A DNA stretch of 64,000 nucleotides from JAOPZW01 sp963851295. Lineage in GTDB: Bacteria; Actinomycetota; Thermoleophilia; Solirubrobacterales; Solirubrobacteraceae. Both the position numbers and the translations under genes were made by a program. Of the stretch, positions 18,804 through 27,336 are shown one piece after another. The stretch spans positions 806,001 through 870,000 of the forward strand of contig CAWKOS010000001.1 in NCBI GenBank assembly GCA_963851295.1, read 5' to 3'. How positions within the stretch are numbered: position 1 is the stretch's first letter; each line of letters starts with the position of its first letter. Under the pieces are notes generated by a model. It saw nothing but the letters and a program-made list of their open reading frames with translations. It ran no database searches and was not told the origin of the DNA.

Positions 18804-20036
18804 TCAGACGAAGAGGCCCGAGCCGACCCAGTCCTGGGCGTCGCGCGCGCCGGGCGGGGCGAAGAAGTAGCCGCCGCCGGTGGGCACGACGTAGTCGACG
18901 AGCGGCTCGCCGGCCAGGCGCCGCTGGACGACCTCGAACTGCTTCTCGACGTCGGCCTGGAAGCAGCAGAAGGCCAGGCCCATGTCGAGCTGGCCCGACA
19001 TGTCCAGGCCGCGCGAGTAGTTGTAGCCGCGGCGCAGGATCCGCGAGCCCTCATCCTTGGGCGTGCGCGGGCGCGCCAGGCGGATGTGGGCGTCCAGCGG
19101 GATGCGGTCGCCCTTGGGGTCGCTGGCGTAGTCGGGGTCGTCGAGCTCCTTGCTCCGCCCCAGCGGCGCGCCGGTCGACTTCTCGCGGCCGATCATCAGC
19201 TCCTGCTCGGAGCGCGCGACGCGGTCCCAGAACTCGACGCGGTTGCGGATGATGCGCACCACCTGGTACGTGCCGCCCGCGGCCCACGCGGGCTCGCCCT
19301 CGCGGGCCCAGATGAGCGAGTCCATCAGCTTGCCGTCGGCCGTGTCCGGGTTGGCGGTGCCGTCCTTGAAGCCGAGCAGGTTGCGCGGGGCGCCGGGCTC
19401 GGGGGAGGTCGGCAGGAAGCCCTCGATCTTCCAGCGTCCGGCGAGCGAGCCGCGCGTGGCGCGCATGAGGTCGCGCAGCGCGTTGAGCAGGGTCTGCTCG
19501 CTGTTGGCGCACAGCTGCAGGAGAACGTCGCCGTGGCACTCCTCGGCCACGAGCGCGTCGTCGGGGAAGGTCGTCATCGGCTTCAGCGCCCGCGGCATGC
19601 GCGAGGCCAGGCCGTAGCGGTGGTCGAAGAGCGAGGCGCCGAAGGCGATCGTCACGGTCAGGCCGTCGGGCGCCACGCGCGGGCCGAGGATGCCGGAGTC
19701 CGGCGTCGGGCCCTCGCCGGCCGCGCCAAGCAGCGCGTCGTAGCCGCGGGTCAGCCGCCGTGCGCGCTCGGAGAGCGCGACGAGGGCGTCGGCGAGCTCG
19801 GCGCGCGACGGCGCGATCGAGTCGAAGGCGGCGAAGATCGCGTGCGGCGGCGCCGGGGTCAGGATCCCGGCCTGGTGGGCGCCCTCGAAGGCGATCGGCT
19901 TCGTGGCGACCACCGGGTCGCCCGCGGGGCCGGCGGCCTGCGCGGCGGCCGCGCCGCCGCCCGGGCCGAGCACGCGGTCGATCGCGGCGCCGGCGCCCAG
20001 CGCCGCGGCGCTGCCGAGGAAGGCCCGGCGCTTCAT
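18804..20036 (-). CDS. efeB: Tat-exported Dyp-type peroxidase EfeB
   Basis: A 410-residue haem peroxidase of the deferrochelatase/EfeB type. The twin-arginine signal is MKRRAFLGSAAALGAG. The GxxDG motif is GFKDGTANP; the C-terminal part has GLAFCCFQADVEKQFEVVQ and GGGYFFAPPG. It is exported folded with haem and, in EfeUOB systems, oxidises ferrous iron or extracts iron from haem. ATG at 20036 overlaps the efeO stop (ATGA). The ferrous permease EfeU is absent from this cluster. Confidence 0.93.
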   Translation of the reverse strand: MKRRAFLGSAAALGAGAAIDRVLGPGGGAAAAQAAGPAGDPVVATKPIAFEGAHQAGILTPAPPHAIFAAFDSIAPSRAELADALVALSERARRLTRGYDALLGAAGEGPTPDSGILGPRVAPDGLTVTIAFGASLFDHRYGLASRMPRALKPMTTFPDDALVAEECHGDVLLQLCANSEQTLLNALRDLMRATRGSLAGRWKIEGFLPTSPEPGAPRNLLGFKDGTANPDTADGKLMDSLIWAREGEPAWAAGGTYQVVRIIRNRVEFWDRVARSEQELMIGREKSTGAPLGRSKELDDPDYASDPKGDRIPLDAHIRLARPRTPKDEGSRILRRGYNYSRGLDMSGQLDMGLAFCCFQADVEKQFEVVQRRLAGEPLVDYVVPTGGGYFFAPPGARDAQDWVGSGLFV

Positions 20037-20971
20037 CCGGTGTCTCCGAACGCGCGCTGCGCCGGGCGCGCCGGGCGCGGGTCGATGAGCTCGGGCACGT
20101 AAGCGAGCTGCTCGGCGGCGCCCGTCGCGAGGCCGTCGACGAGCTCGCGCTTGCGCTGGCTCAGCGTGTCCCAGCGCGGGAGGCCGCCGCCCCGGCGCTC
20201 CAGGCGATGGAGCGCCGCCGAGAGCCGGGTCAGCGCCTTGCGCGTCTGCGGCAGCGCGCCGCTGCTGTCGCGCAGCGAGATCATCGGCGTGAGCGTCGCG
20301 AGGACGACCTTCGTCCCCTCGACCTCCGCCCGCAGGGCGACGAGCGCCGAGCCGCTCCACGGGCTCGCGCGGCCCGAGAGCTGCAGGTGGATGCCGTCTT
20401 CGAGGATCTCGTGCGCGCGCAGCGAGTACTCGAGCGGGTCGATCTCCATCTTCGCGACGGCCGCGCGTAGGCGCACCACGTCGCGCGCGAGCTGCTCGGC
20501 GGGCGCGGCGGCCGCGCGGGTCGAGCCCCGCTGCCAGAGCGCCAGCTCGATGCGGTGAAGGCCCGTGAAGTCCGGGTTGCGGACACCGCCCGGCAGGCCG
20601 TCGGGCCCGCCGTTGACCGCGGCGTCGAGGTCGCCGAAGGCGCCGTAGGCGGCGCCGATCGACTCGTAGCGCGCGTCGGCCTTCAGCCAGGCGGCGCGCG
20701 CGCCGGCCAGGTCGTGGCGGGCGATCGCGGCGCGCAGGACGGCGGCCTCGCCGAGCAGGGTGCGCAGCTGGCGGCGGACGTAGCGCTTGTAGGTCGCGAT
20801 CGGCTGCGCGTAGTCCTTCGGCGACACGCGCGGGACGGCCTCCGAGAGCGTGCTGCGCTTCGAGTAGGGCTGCGCCGGCGGGTTGGCGGCGTTCTGCTTC
20901 GAGCCGCCGCCGCAGCCGGCGAGCGCCCCCACGGCGATCGCCGCGGCGAGGATGAGCGGTCGCCTCAGCAT
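20033..20971 (-). CDS. efeO: EfeO-type periplasmic iron-binding lipoprotein (M75 domain)
   Basis: A 312-residue lipoprotein with lipobox LAGC (Cys20). The imelysin/M75-like domain is helical and contains NPDFTGLHRIELALW and AHEILED, the EfeO blocks around the H-x2-E metal site. In EfeUOB it captures iron outside the membrane and passes it on. The ATG overlaps the stop of the small lipoprotein upstream and its stop overlaps efeB, so lipoprotein-efeO-efeB are translationally coupled. Confidence 0.88.
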   Translation of the reverse strand: MLRRPLILAAAIAVGALAGCGGGSKQNAANPPAQPYSKRSTLSEAVPRVSPKDYAQPIATYKRYVRRQLRTLLGEAAVLRAAIARHDLAGARAAWLKADARYESIGAAYGAFGDLDAAVNGGPDGLPGGVRNPDFTGLHRIELALWQRGSTRAAAAPAEQLARDVVRLRAAVAKMEIDPLEYSLRAHEILEDGIHLQLSGRASPWSGSALVALRAEVEGTKVVLATLTPMISLRDSSGALPQTRKALTRLSAALHRLERRGGGLPRWDTLSQRKRELVDGLATGAAEQLAYVPELIDPRPARPAQRAFGDTG

Positions 20972-21465
20972 CCCCGCCGGGTGCTCGCCAGCGCGTTGAG
21001 GGGATCCTCGCCGTAGGTGCGGATGGTGGCGTCGTAGCGCGGCCGGCGCCGTGGCGCGGCCCCCGCGGCGAAGCACTCGCCCCGCGTCAGGCGCACCGCA
21101 TAGCGGGTGCGCTGCGCGCGCCCCTCGACGGTCTTCCAGCGCACGTCGCAGCTCCAGGGCCACATGCCGCCGCCCGGGCGCGCCGCCGCCGACGTGCAAT
21201 GCACGCCGCGCAGCAGCCCGGTCGGCAGCCGCTGGCCGAGGTCCATCGCGTCCTCGCTCTTCTGCGACATGACCGCCAGCCGGTACAACCCGTGTCGGAA
21301 GGAGTTGCCCAGCTGGCGCTCGAGGTCGGCGGCGGCGAGGTAGCCGCCGACCGGCTTCGGCGCGCTCGGCGCCACGGCCGCGTGGCTCCCCCCGCCGCAG
21401 CCCGCGAGGACGGGTGCGGCGAGGAGGAGGAGCGCGGTGGCGCCGAGCGCGCGCAGGTGCCTCAG
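20965..21465 (-). CDS. Small cysteine-rich lipoprotein of the efe operon, CTG start
   Basis: A 166-residue protein of no recognised family. The first GTG (21375) would miss an obvious lipoprotein signal that is open upstream in the same frame: RHLRALGATALLLLAAPVL then AGC (Cys23). The only start codon for it is CTG 21465, preceded by AGGGGTGA at 7 bases. The mature part has four or five cysteines (GVHCTSAAARPGGGMWPWSC, then GECF), suggesting disulfides outside the cell. It lies between the PhoX-like gene (13 bp) and efeO (overlap) and probably serves in the same envelope process. Confidence 0.7.
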   Translation of the reverse strand: MRHLRALGATALLLLAAPVLAGCGGGSHAAVAPSAPKPVGGYLAAADLERQLGNSFRHGLYRLAVMSQKSEDAMDLGQRLPTGLLRGVHCTSAAARPGGGMWPWSCDVRWKTVEGRAQRTRYAVRLTRGECFAAGAAPRRRPRYDATIRTYGEDPLNALASTRRGC

Positions 21466-21478
21466 TTGGCCATCACCC

Positions 21479-23134
21479 CTACCAGTGCTTCTTCTTGCCG
21501 CCCGTCTGGACGATCTCGTAGGTGATGTTGGCGCCGTGCTGGCCGGTGACGAAGATCCGCCACGGGCTGTAGCCGCCGGCGTTGGACGGGTCCTTGGCTC
21601 CCAGGATCCCGTCGAAGCCGGTCGAGCCGTCCGAGACGTGGATCCCGGTGACCTCGTTGTCGCCGTCGTTGTGGGTCAGCGGTGGCGTCGGCGTCGGCTC
21701 CCTGATCGCGACGTCGCCCGTCGCCTCCGGGTCGCGGCCCTGTGCGATGAGACGCTTGGCATCGGCGTTGATCTTGTCCAGCGGCTGGGTGATGTCGAAG
21801 GACCAGAGCGAGTCCAGGGCGTTGGCCTGCTGGTGCAGGGTGTCGCCGCGGTCCTCGCTCACGAGCACCGTTTTCTTGTCCAGGAAGGTGACGTTGTCGA
21901 ACGAGGCGTGCGTCTGGTCGCCGACGACGAGCGCCTTGACCGTGGCCGTGTCGGCGCCGGCCTTCGGCATGTCGATGCGCAGCAGCGCGCCCCAGGCCGC
22001 GCGCTCCGCGGCCCCGGGCTCGTCGCCCGCGGGCTTGCTCGTGTCGCCGGTCTCGGCGACCACGTAGGAGCGGAAGTCGGTGCCGGGCACGAACTTGCCG
22101 TTCTCCGGGCGCTTCAGCGGCGTGCCCTGCTTGGCCTTCGCCAGCGCGTTCGCATCGAACGCCGTCGTGCCGTCGACCGCGGTGTCGTGGATGGTGACCC
22201 ACTTGGCCTGCTGCGTCTGGCCCGAGTGCAGGGCCAGGATCGCCGCGCCGAGGGCGTCGTCCTTCGCTGCCGCCGCACCCTGGGTAGTGCTGTCATGGAA
22301 GACGATCGGCGACCCGTTGACCGACACCTGGAGGACCTGGAGCTTGCCCTTGGTCAGGTCGCCCGGGCTCTGGGGCTTGAAGCGAAACACGAACGAGTTG
22401 GGCTGCTTGACGCCGCTCGGGGTCACGCCGATGCCGCCCGTGTCCTCGACGAGGATCAGGTTGCCGAGCTTGTCGTTGTCGATGCCCTCGTAGCCGGCCT
22501 TGCCCATCGAGCCGTCGTAGTTGACGACGGCCGGAGCCGTGGTGCCGCTCCACTTCAGCGACTGGCTGACGACGCCGCCGCCGTTGCCGGCCTCGGCGGT
22601 GAACAGCAGCAGGCCGTTGAAGGGGTCGTAGGTCGAGCCGTCCATCGAGCGCACGCCGCTGTCGGTCGCGTCCTTCGCCAGCGGGTTGAGCAGCGTGATG
22701 CGGTGCGCCGGGTCCTTGACGTCGAGGTTGATGCGCGTGATGTAGGCGCGCTGGGGCGCCCCCGGATTCGAGAAGACCTCGTGACCCTGGATCAGGAAGC
22801 GGTGGCCGTAGTCGTAGCCGGGCGTCGGGCCGCCGGGGCTGTGCCTGCTGACCAGGTAGGTGTTCTGGTCGGGCTCGGTCTTGGTCGGCTGCTTGTCGGT
22901 CTGCAGCGCCGAGTCGTCGAGGTAGCCGTAGCGGGTGAAGATGCCGGCCGGGTTCTCGAGCGCGTCGTTGCCGTTGGCGACGCGCTGCAGCGCGAAGCCG
23001 TTGGCGACGACGTTGAACGGGCTGCCGGTGCGTGGGTTCGCGTTGGGGACCCCACTGAAGATCTGAGCAACGGCCACGGCCGCCACCACGAGCACCGCTG
23101 CCCCAACAGCGGCTCCTGCGAAGACTCGACGCAC
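21479..23134 (-). CDS. Exported DUF839/PhoX-like protein
   Basis: A 551-residue protein, GTG start with AAGGGAAGGGA upstream. The N-terminal hydrophobic segment (VFAGAAVGAAVLVVAAVAVA) is a signal or anchor. Blocks such as ENPAGIFTRYGYLDDSA, GYEGIDNDKLGNLILVEDTG and NVTFLDKKTVLVSEDRGD fit the beta-propeller DUF839 family, which includes the calcium/iron phosphatase PhoX. I cannot confirm every PhoX metal ligand, so enzymatic activity is uncertain. It heads the minus-strand group with the small lipoprotein, efeO and efeB; PhoX enzymes use iron, a possible link. Confidence 0.75.
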   Translation of the reverse strand: MRRVFAGAAVGAAVLVVAAVAVAQIFSGVPNANPRTGSPFNVVANGFALQRVANGNDALENPAGIFTRYGYLDDSALQTDKQPTKTEPDQNTYLVSRHSPGGPTPGYDYGHRFLIQGHEVFSNPGAPQRAYITRINLDVKDPAHRITLLNPLAKDATDSGVRSMDGSTYDPFNGLLLFTAEAGNGGGVVSQSLKWSGTTAPAVVNYDGSMGKAGYEGIDNDKLGNLILVEDTGGIGVTPSGVKQPNSFVFRFKPQSPGDLTKGKLQVLQVSVNGSPIVFHDSTTQGAAAAKDDALGAAILALHSGQTQQAKWVTIHDTAVDGTTAFDANALAKAKQGTPLKRPENGKFVPGTDFRSYVVAETGDTSKPAGDEPGAAERAAWGALLRIDMPKAGADTATVKALVVGDQTHASFDNVTFLDKKTVLVSEDRGDTLHQQANALDSLWSFDITQPLDKINADAKRLIAQGRDPEATGDVAIREPTPTPPLTHNDGDNEVTGIHVSDGSTGFDGILGAKDPSNAGGYSPWRIFVTGQHGANITYEIVQTGGKKKHW

Positions 23135-23224
23135 GTCCCTTCCCTTTCCGTAGGAATTCCGAGCGTGGCATTCGTACAGCGGTGCGGAAGCCCGTCCGGT
23201 TGCCGATCTGTGAACAATGCCGCG

Positions 23225-24358
23225 ATGCACTTCGACCTCCCCGACGATCACCGCCTCCTCCAGCAGACCGTCCGCGAGTTCGCCGAGCAGGAAGTCGCGC
23301 CCGTCGCCGAGGATCTGGACCGCGAGAAGCGCTTCCCCTACGAGATCGTGGCCAAGATGGGCGAGCTCGGGTGGATGGGGATCCCCTTCCCCGAGGAGGT
23401 CGGCGGCGCGGGCGGCACGACGCTGCAGTACGCGCTCGCCGTCGAGGAGCTCACGCGGGTGGACTCGAGCGTCGCGATCACCATGTGCGCGCACACCTCG
23501 CTGGGCACGCAGCCGATCTACCTGTTCGGCTCCGAGGAGCAGAAGGCCGCGCTCCTGCCCGACCTGTGCGCGGGGCGCAAGCTCGGGGCCTTCGGGCTCA
23601 CCGAGCCCGAGGCGGGCTCGGACGCCGGCAACACGCGCACGCGCGCCCGCCTCGACGGCGGCGAGTGGGTCATCGACGGCGCCAAGCAGTTCATCACCAA
23701 CGCGGGGACCGACGTCTCCGGCCATGTCTGCATCACCGCGCGCACCGGCGACGACGAGATCTCCAACCTCGTCGTCGAGAACGGGACGCCGGGCTACGAG
23801 CAGGGCACGCCGTACCGCAAGATGGGCTGGAACGCGTCGGACACGCGGCCGCTGACCTTCACCGACTGCCGCGTGCCCGAGGAGAACCTCCTCGGCCCGC
23901 GCGGACAGGGCTTCCGCCAGTTCCTGCACATCCTCGACATCGGGCGCATCGGGGTGGCGGCGATGGGCGTCGGCCTCGCCCAGGGGGCGCTCGACCAGGC
24001 GCTCGCCTACGCCAAGGAGCGCCGCGCCTTCGGCCAGCCGATCTCGAAGTTCCAGGCCATCCAGGGCAAGCTCGCTGACATGGCCACCGAGATCGAGGCG
24101 GCGCGGCTGCTGACCTACAAGGCCGCCTTCCTCAAGGATGAGAAGCGCAACTTCAGCCTCACCGCGGCGCAGGCCAAGCTCAAGACGGGCCGGCTGGCGG
24201 TGCGCGCCGCCGAGGAGGCGGTCCAGATCCACGGCGGCTACGGCTACATCGAGGAGTACCCGGTGTGCCGCTTCTACCGCGACGCGAAGATCCTCACCAT
24301 CGGCGAGGGGACCGACGAGGTCCAGCAGATGGTCATCGCACGGGCGCTCGGCGCCTGA
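23225..24358 (+). CDS. Acyl-CoA dehydrogenase
   Basis: A 377-residue FAD acyl-CoA dehydrogenase, distinct from the one at 13.3-14.4 kb. FAD blocks GAFGLTEPEAGSDAGNT and KQFITNAGT are present; the catalytic base is Glu361 in IGEGTDEVQQM; IHGGYGYIEEYPVCRFYRDA precedes it. ATG at 23225; longer in-frame extension upstream runs antisense through the PhoX-like gene. It is divergent from that gene. It should feed the ETF at 3-5 kb. Confidence 0.95.
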   Translation: MHFDLPDDHRLLQQTVREFAEQEVAPVAEDLDREKRFPYEIVAKMGELGWMGIPFPEEVGGAGGTTLQYALAVEELTRVDSSVAITMCAHTSLGTQPIYLFGSEEQKAALLPDLCAGRKLGAFGLTEPEAGSDAGNTRTRARLDGGEWVIDGAKQFITNAGTDVSGHVCITARTGDDEISNLVVENGTPGYEQGTPYRKMGWNASDTRPLTFTDCRVPEENLLGPRGQGFRQFLHILDIGRIGVAAMGVGLAQGALDQALAYAKERRAFGQPISKFQAIQGKLADMATEIEAARLLTYKAAFLKDEKRNFSLTAAQAKLKTGRLAVRAAEEAVQIHGGYGYIEEYPVCRFYRDAKILTIGEGTDEVQQMVIARALGA

Positions 24359-24387
24359 GCTCGTTCCTGGGAAGCCACCGACCCCGT

Positions 24388-24433
24388 CGAACGTCGGTCT
24401 TCCCACGTCCTGACGGGGCAAGACCGACGTTCG
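24388..24433. repeat. 46-nt hairpin repeat F
   Basis: Perfect 14-bp arms CGAACGTCGGTCTT / AAGACCGACGTTCG with an 18-base loop, 30 bp after the acyl-CoA dehydrogenase stop. The same 46-nt unit, with a few changes, occurs at 36600-36645 inside element E. It may act as a terminator here; the recurrence marks it as a repeat. Confidence 0.8.
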
Positions 24434-24465
24434 GCCGCCGCGCGGCGTCGCGCCCGGCAGCCACA

Positions 24466-25722
24466 ATGCCGGGCGTGCGCCGCGCGGCGGGGTTGTGGCT
24501 CGTCCTCTTCGCCGCCTACGCGGCGGGCGTCGGCCTGCACGCCTCGCCCGGCGAGGACCTCAGCGCCTCCGAGGCGCACGTCCTGCTTCTCACGCGCTCG
24601 ATCGTCGACGACGGCAACCTCGACCTCTCCGACGAGTACGGCGCCGCGGCCTGGCGACCGTTCTACGGCGGGACGCTCGTCCCGCTCACCGGCCCGCGCG
24701 AGCGCGGCCAGCTCGAGCCGATCGCGGCCGGCTTCCCGCTGCTGTGCGCGCCCGCCTACGCGCTCGGCGGGCGGATCGCCGTCGAGCTGTGGCTCGCGGC
24801 GCTCGCGGCGCTGGGCTACGTCGCCGCGGCCGCGATGGCGCGACAGCTCGTCCCGGAGCCGTGGGCGACGCGCGGCGTGGTCGTCGTCGGCCTCTCGCCT
24901 CCCGCGGTCGTCGCGGCGACCACGATCGCGCCCGACGCGGTTGCGGGCACCGCGCTCGCGGGAGCGGCCGCGCTGGCGCTCGCCGCCCGCGAGCGGCCGC
25001 TGGCGCGGCTGACGGCGTGGGCAGGCGCGCTGTTGGCCACGCTGCCGTGGCTGGGGCTGAAGTTCCTGGCGCCGGGCGCCGTCGTCGCCGCCGGCGTCTT
25101 CCGCTGGCCGCGGCGGCGCCAGCGCGGGCTGGCGGGCCTGGTCGGCCTCGAGATCGCGCTCTTCTCGGGCGTGCTCTACATCTCGATCGACGACCGCCTG
25201 TACGGCGGACTGACGCCCTACGCCGTGCTCGGCCCGGGCGAGAGCGCGACGGGTGCCCACGGCCTCGCCGAGCACCTCGAGCGCTGGCCGCGGCTGCTGT
25301 GGCTGTGGGTCGGGCGCCCCGAGGGCGTCCTGCTCTGGGCGCCGGTGCTCGCCCTGGCCTTCGTCGCGCTGTGGCTGCTGGCGCGCTCGCGTCGCGAGCG
25401 CCTCGCGCGCGTGCTCGCCGAGCAGGTCGACGTCGAGGTGGCCGCGGGCTTCCTGGCCGCCATCTGCGGCGCCGCCGTGCTCGTCGCGGTCTTCCTGGCC
25501 CCCACGATCGCGGGCCCGTGGTTCGCGGGCCACCAGCTCGTCGCGGTGCTGCCGTGCGCGGGCGCGCTGTGCGCCTGGGGCTGGCGGCGCTTCCCGCGCA
25601 CGGGCGCGGTGCTCGCGGCGCTGACCCTGGCCGCGACGCTGTGGGTGCTCGTGGCGCCGCGGGTCGACGACGCCACGGGCGTGGCGCCGCCGCGCGGGGC
25701 GCTGCCGTGGACGGCGCGCTAG
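24466..25722 (+). CDS. Polytopic membrane protein, glycosyltransferase-like
   Basis: A 418-residue integral membrane protein with about ten hydrophobic segments. After the first segment comes GEDLSASEAHVLLLTRSIVD, an acidic extracellular loop in the position where GT-C type (PMT/ArnT-like) transferases carry their catalytic acid. Such enzymes move sugars from polyprenyl phosphate onto envelope targets. The similarity is of layout, not of a diagnostic motif, so function is tentative. ATG start; stop overlaps the convergent small gene by 3 bp. Confidence 0.6.
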   Translation: MPGVRRAAGLWLVLFAAYAAGVGLHASPGEDLSASEAHVLLLTRSIVDDGNLDLSDEYGAAAWRPFYGGTLVPLTGPRERGQLEPIAAGFPLLCAPAYALGGRIAVELWLAALAALGYVAAAAMARQLVPEPWATRGVVVVGLSPPAVVAATTIAPDAVAGTALAGAAALALAARERPLARLTAWAGALLATLPWLGLKFLAPGAVVAAGVFRWPRRRQRGLAGLVGLEIALFSGVLYISIDDRLYGGLTPYAVLGPGESATGAHGLAEHLERWPRLLWLWVGRPEGVLLWAPVLALAFVALWLLARSRRERLARVLAEQVDVEVAAGFLAAICGAAVLVAVFLAPTIAGPWFAGHQLVAVLPCAGALCAWGWRRFPRTGAVLAALTLAATLWVLVAPRVDDATGVAPPRGALPWTAR

Positions 25723-26006
25723 CCGAGCGCGCTCGCCGCGATCACGTACACGCGCCGGGGCGCCGCCGGCGGCGGCGCGGTGCGCTGTCCGGGCCGCACA
25801 CCGCCCCCTCCGGCCTGACCGTGGGCCGTGATCAGCCGGCCGCCCTGGGCGACGACCCACGCGTCGATGTCGGGCAGGTCGGCGCCGAGGGTCGTGGCGC
25901 CGGAGGTGTCGGGACGCGCCTTGACGACGTGGTCGCGCGGGGTACCCGGGACGGCCCCGGCGTCGGGGAGGCCGGCGACCAGCTCGCGCAGCTCTTCGTC
26001 GGTCAC
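25719..26006 (-). CDS. Small hypothetical protein
   Basis: A 95-residue unrecognised protein, GTG start. The visible features are an acidic start (MTDEELRELVAG), the strand-like DAWVVAQGGRLITAHG, a Gly/Pro-rich linker, and a hydrophobic end RRVYVIAASALG. It lies 10 bp after the acetamidase gene on the same strand and overlaps the convergent membrane gene. It may be real as the last gene of that operon; no function can be proposed. Confidence 0.45.
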   Translation of the reverse strand: MTDEELRELVAGLPDAGAVPGTPRDHVVKARPDTSGATTLGADLPDIDAWVVAQGGRLITAHGQAGGGGVRPGQRTAPPPAAPRRVYVIAASALG

Positions 26007-26016
26007 GCCCGCAAGC

Positions 26017-26952
26017 CTACGGGCCGAAGACGGCGAGCGGCAGCAGGGCGCTCACGACGTACTGGCCGGCGTCGACGATCTCGGAGATCCGCAGGTCGAC
26101 GCACAGGCTGCAGAGCAGGTAGGCGTCCTCGGGCGAGAGGCCGTGCTCGCGCGTGAGGTGCTCGACCATCGCGCGCACCGCCTCCTGGGCGCCCACGAAC
26201 AGGTCGGGCCCGACGCCGGTCGTCCCGTACCAGGCGCTGTCGGCCAAGCGCGGCGTCAGCGGGCCGGCGGTGCGGTACTGCGGCGCCGGGATCGTGCGGC
26301 CCTTGTCCAGGGTGAAGCGCAGCGCGCCGTACATCGGGGACTCCAGGCCGGTGACGCAGACCTCGCCGTCGCCCTGGGCGGCATGGGCGTCGCCGCAGCT
26401 GAAGAGCGCGCCCGCGACCTGGACGGGCAGGTAGAGCGTGGTGCCCGCGGTCAGCTGGCGGGTGTCCATGTTGCCGCCGAAGCTGCCGGGGGGCATGACC
26501 GGCTGGGCGCTGGCGCCCTCGGGGCAGACGCCCATCGTGCCCATGAACGGCTCGATCGGGAGGTGGATGTCCTCGCGGAAGTGGATGAGGCGGCCGTCGG
26601 AGAGGTCGAAGATCCGCAGGTAGGGATCCGGGAAGTCGTCGGGGAGCAGCCCGAGGCCGGGCAGGATCGCGGTCCAGCCCCAGCCCTGGGTGTGGAGGTC
26701 GAGGACCTCGACGGCGAGCGTGTCGCCGGGCTCGGCGCCCTGGACGGCGATCGGCCCGGCGAGCGGATAGACACGATCCCAGTCCAGCCCGGCGATGACG
26801 TCGACGGTCGAGTCGGGCCCGATCTGGTCGTCGCTGACGTCGCGCGTGTGGACGACCACGGTGTCGCCGCTGTCGACGGTCAGCACCGGCTCGTTGCCCG
26901 CGTCCCACGTGAAGTGGACCTGGTCGGAGGGGAAGTAGTGCGTCTTGGCCAT
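26017..26952 (-). CDS. Acetamidase/formamidase family protein
   Basis: A 311-residue FmdA/AmdA-family amidohydrolase, which releases ammonia from formamide, acetamide or related small amides in the cytosol. Family blocks include VDSGDTVVVHTRD, GAEPGDTLAVEVLDL, PPGSFGGNMDTRQLTAGTTL and SCGDAHAAQGDGEVCVTGLE (the metal-site region). ATG with GAGGAG at 7 bases. Follows the VOC protein and MeaB-like GTPase on the same strand with gaps of 15 and 9 bp, so an operon is likely. Confidence 0.9.
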   Translation of the reverse strand: MAKTHYFPSDQVHFTWDAGNEPVLTVDSGDTVVVHTRDVSDDQIGPDSTVDVIAGLDWDRVYPLAGPIAVQGAEPGDTLAVEVLDLHTQGWGWTAILPGLGLLPDDFPDPYLRIFDLSDGRLIHFREDIHLPIEPFMGTMGVCPEGASAQPVMPPGSFGGNMDTRQLTAGTTLYLPVQVAGALFSCGDAHAAQGDGEVCVTGLESPMYGALRFTLDKGRTIPAPQYRTAGPLTPRLADSAWYGTTGVGPDLFVGAQEAVRAMVEHLTREHGLSPEDAYLLCSLCVDLRISEIVDAGQYVVSALLPLAVFGP

Positions 26953-26967
26953 GCGAACGCTCCTCGC

Positions 26968-27327
26968 TCAGGGATCGCCCAGGGCGGTTGGGTGGGTGGG
27001 TTGGTAGAGGCCGAGCTCGCCGCCCCCGGGGACGCGCAGGCGCGTCAGGCGCCCGAAGCCCGCGTCGGTGATCGGCGCGGCGAGCTCGACGCCCTTGGCC
27101 TCGAGCTCGGCCACGGTCGCCTCGAGGTCGTCGCACATGAGGAACAGCTCGTGGCGCCCGCTGTCCTCGGGCGCGGTCGGGTGGCAGGCGAGCTCGGCGG
27201 GCGGCAGCGCGAAGATCAGCCAGCCGCCGCCGGCGTCGACCGAGCGCAGGCCCAGGGTCTGCGCGAAGAAGGCGCGCGCCGCCTGCGCATCCTCGGAGAA
27301 GACGATCGCGTGGGCGCCGGTGATCAC
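26968..27327 (-). CDS. VOC-superfamily (glyoxalase-like) protein
   Basis: A 119-residue single-domain VOC protein. FSEDAQAARAFFAQTLGL is the typical first beta-alpha unit and RVPGGGELGLYQPTHP the last. Metal-binding candidates are His in RHELFLM and Glu in GELGLY. It could be a methylmalonyl-CoA epimerase-like or lyase-type enzyme, but one-domain VOC proteins are too varied to assign. GTG start. It sits between the mutase chaperone gene and the acetamidase. Confidence 0.8.
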   Translation of the reverse strand: MITGAHAIVFSEDAQAARAFFAQTLGLRSVDAGGGWLIFALPPAELACHPTAPEDSGRHELFLMCDDLEATVAELEAKGVELAAPITDAGFGRLTRLRVPGGGELGLYQPTHPTALGDP

Positions 27328-27336
27328 CGGCGCAGC

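Noticed and set aside
20965..21375. GTG 21375 as start of the small efe lipoprotein
   Set aside because: It would remove an in-frame lipoprotein signal with a good lipobox and Shine-Dalgarno upstream.
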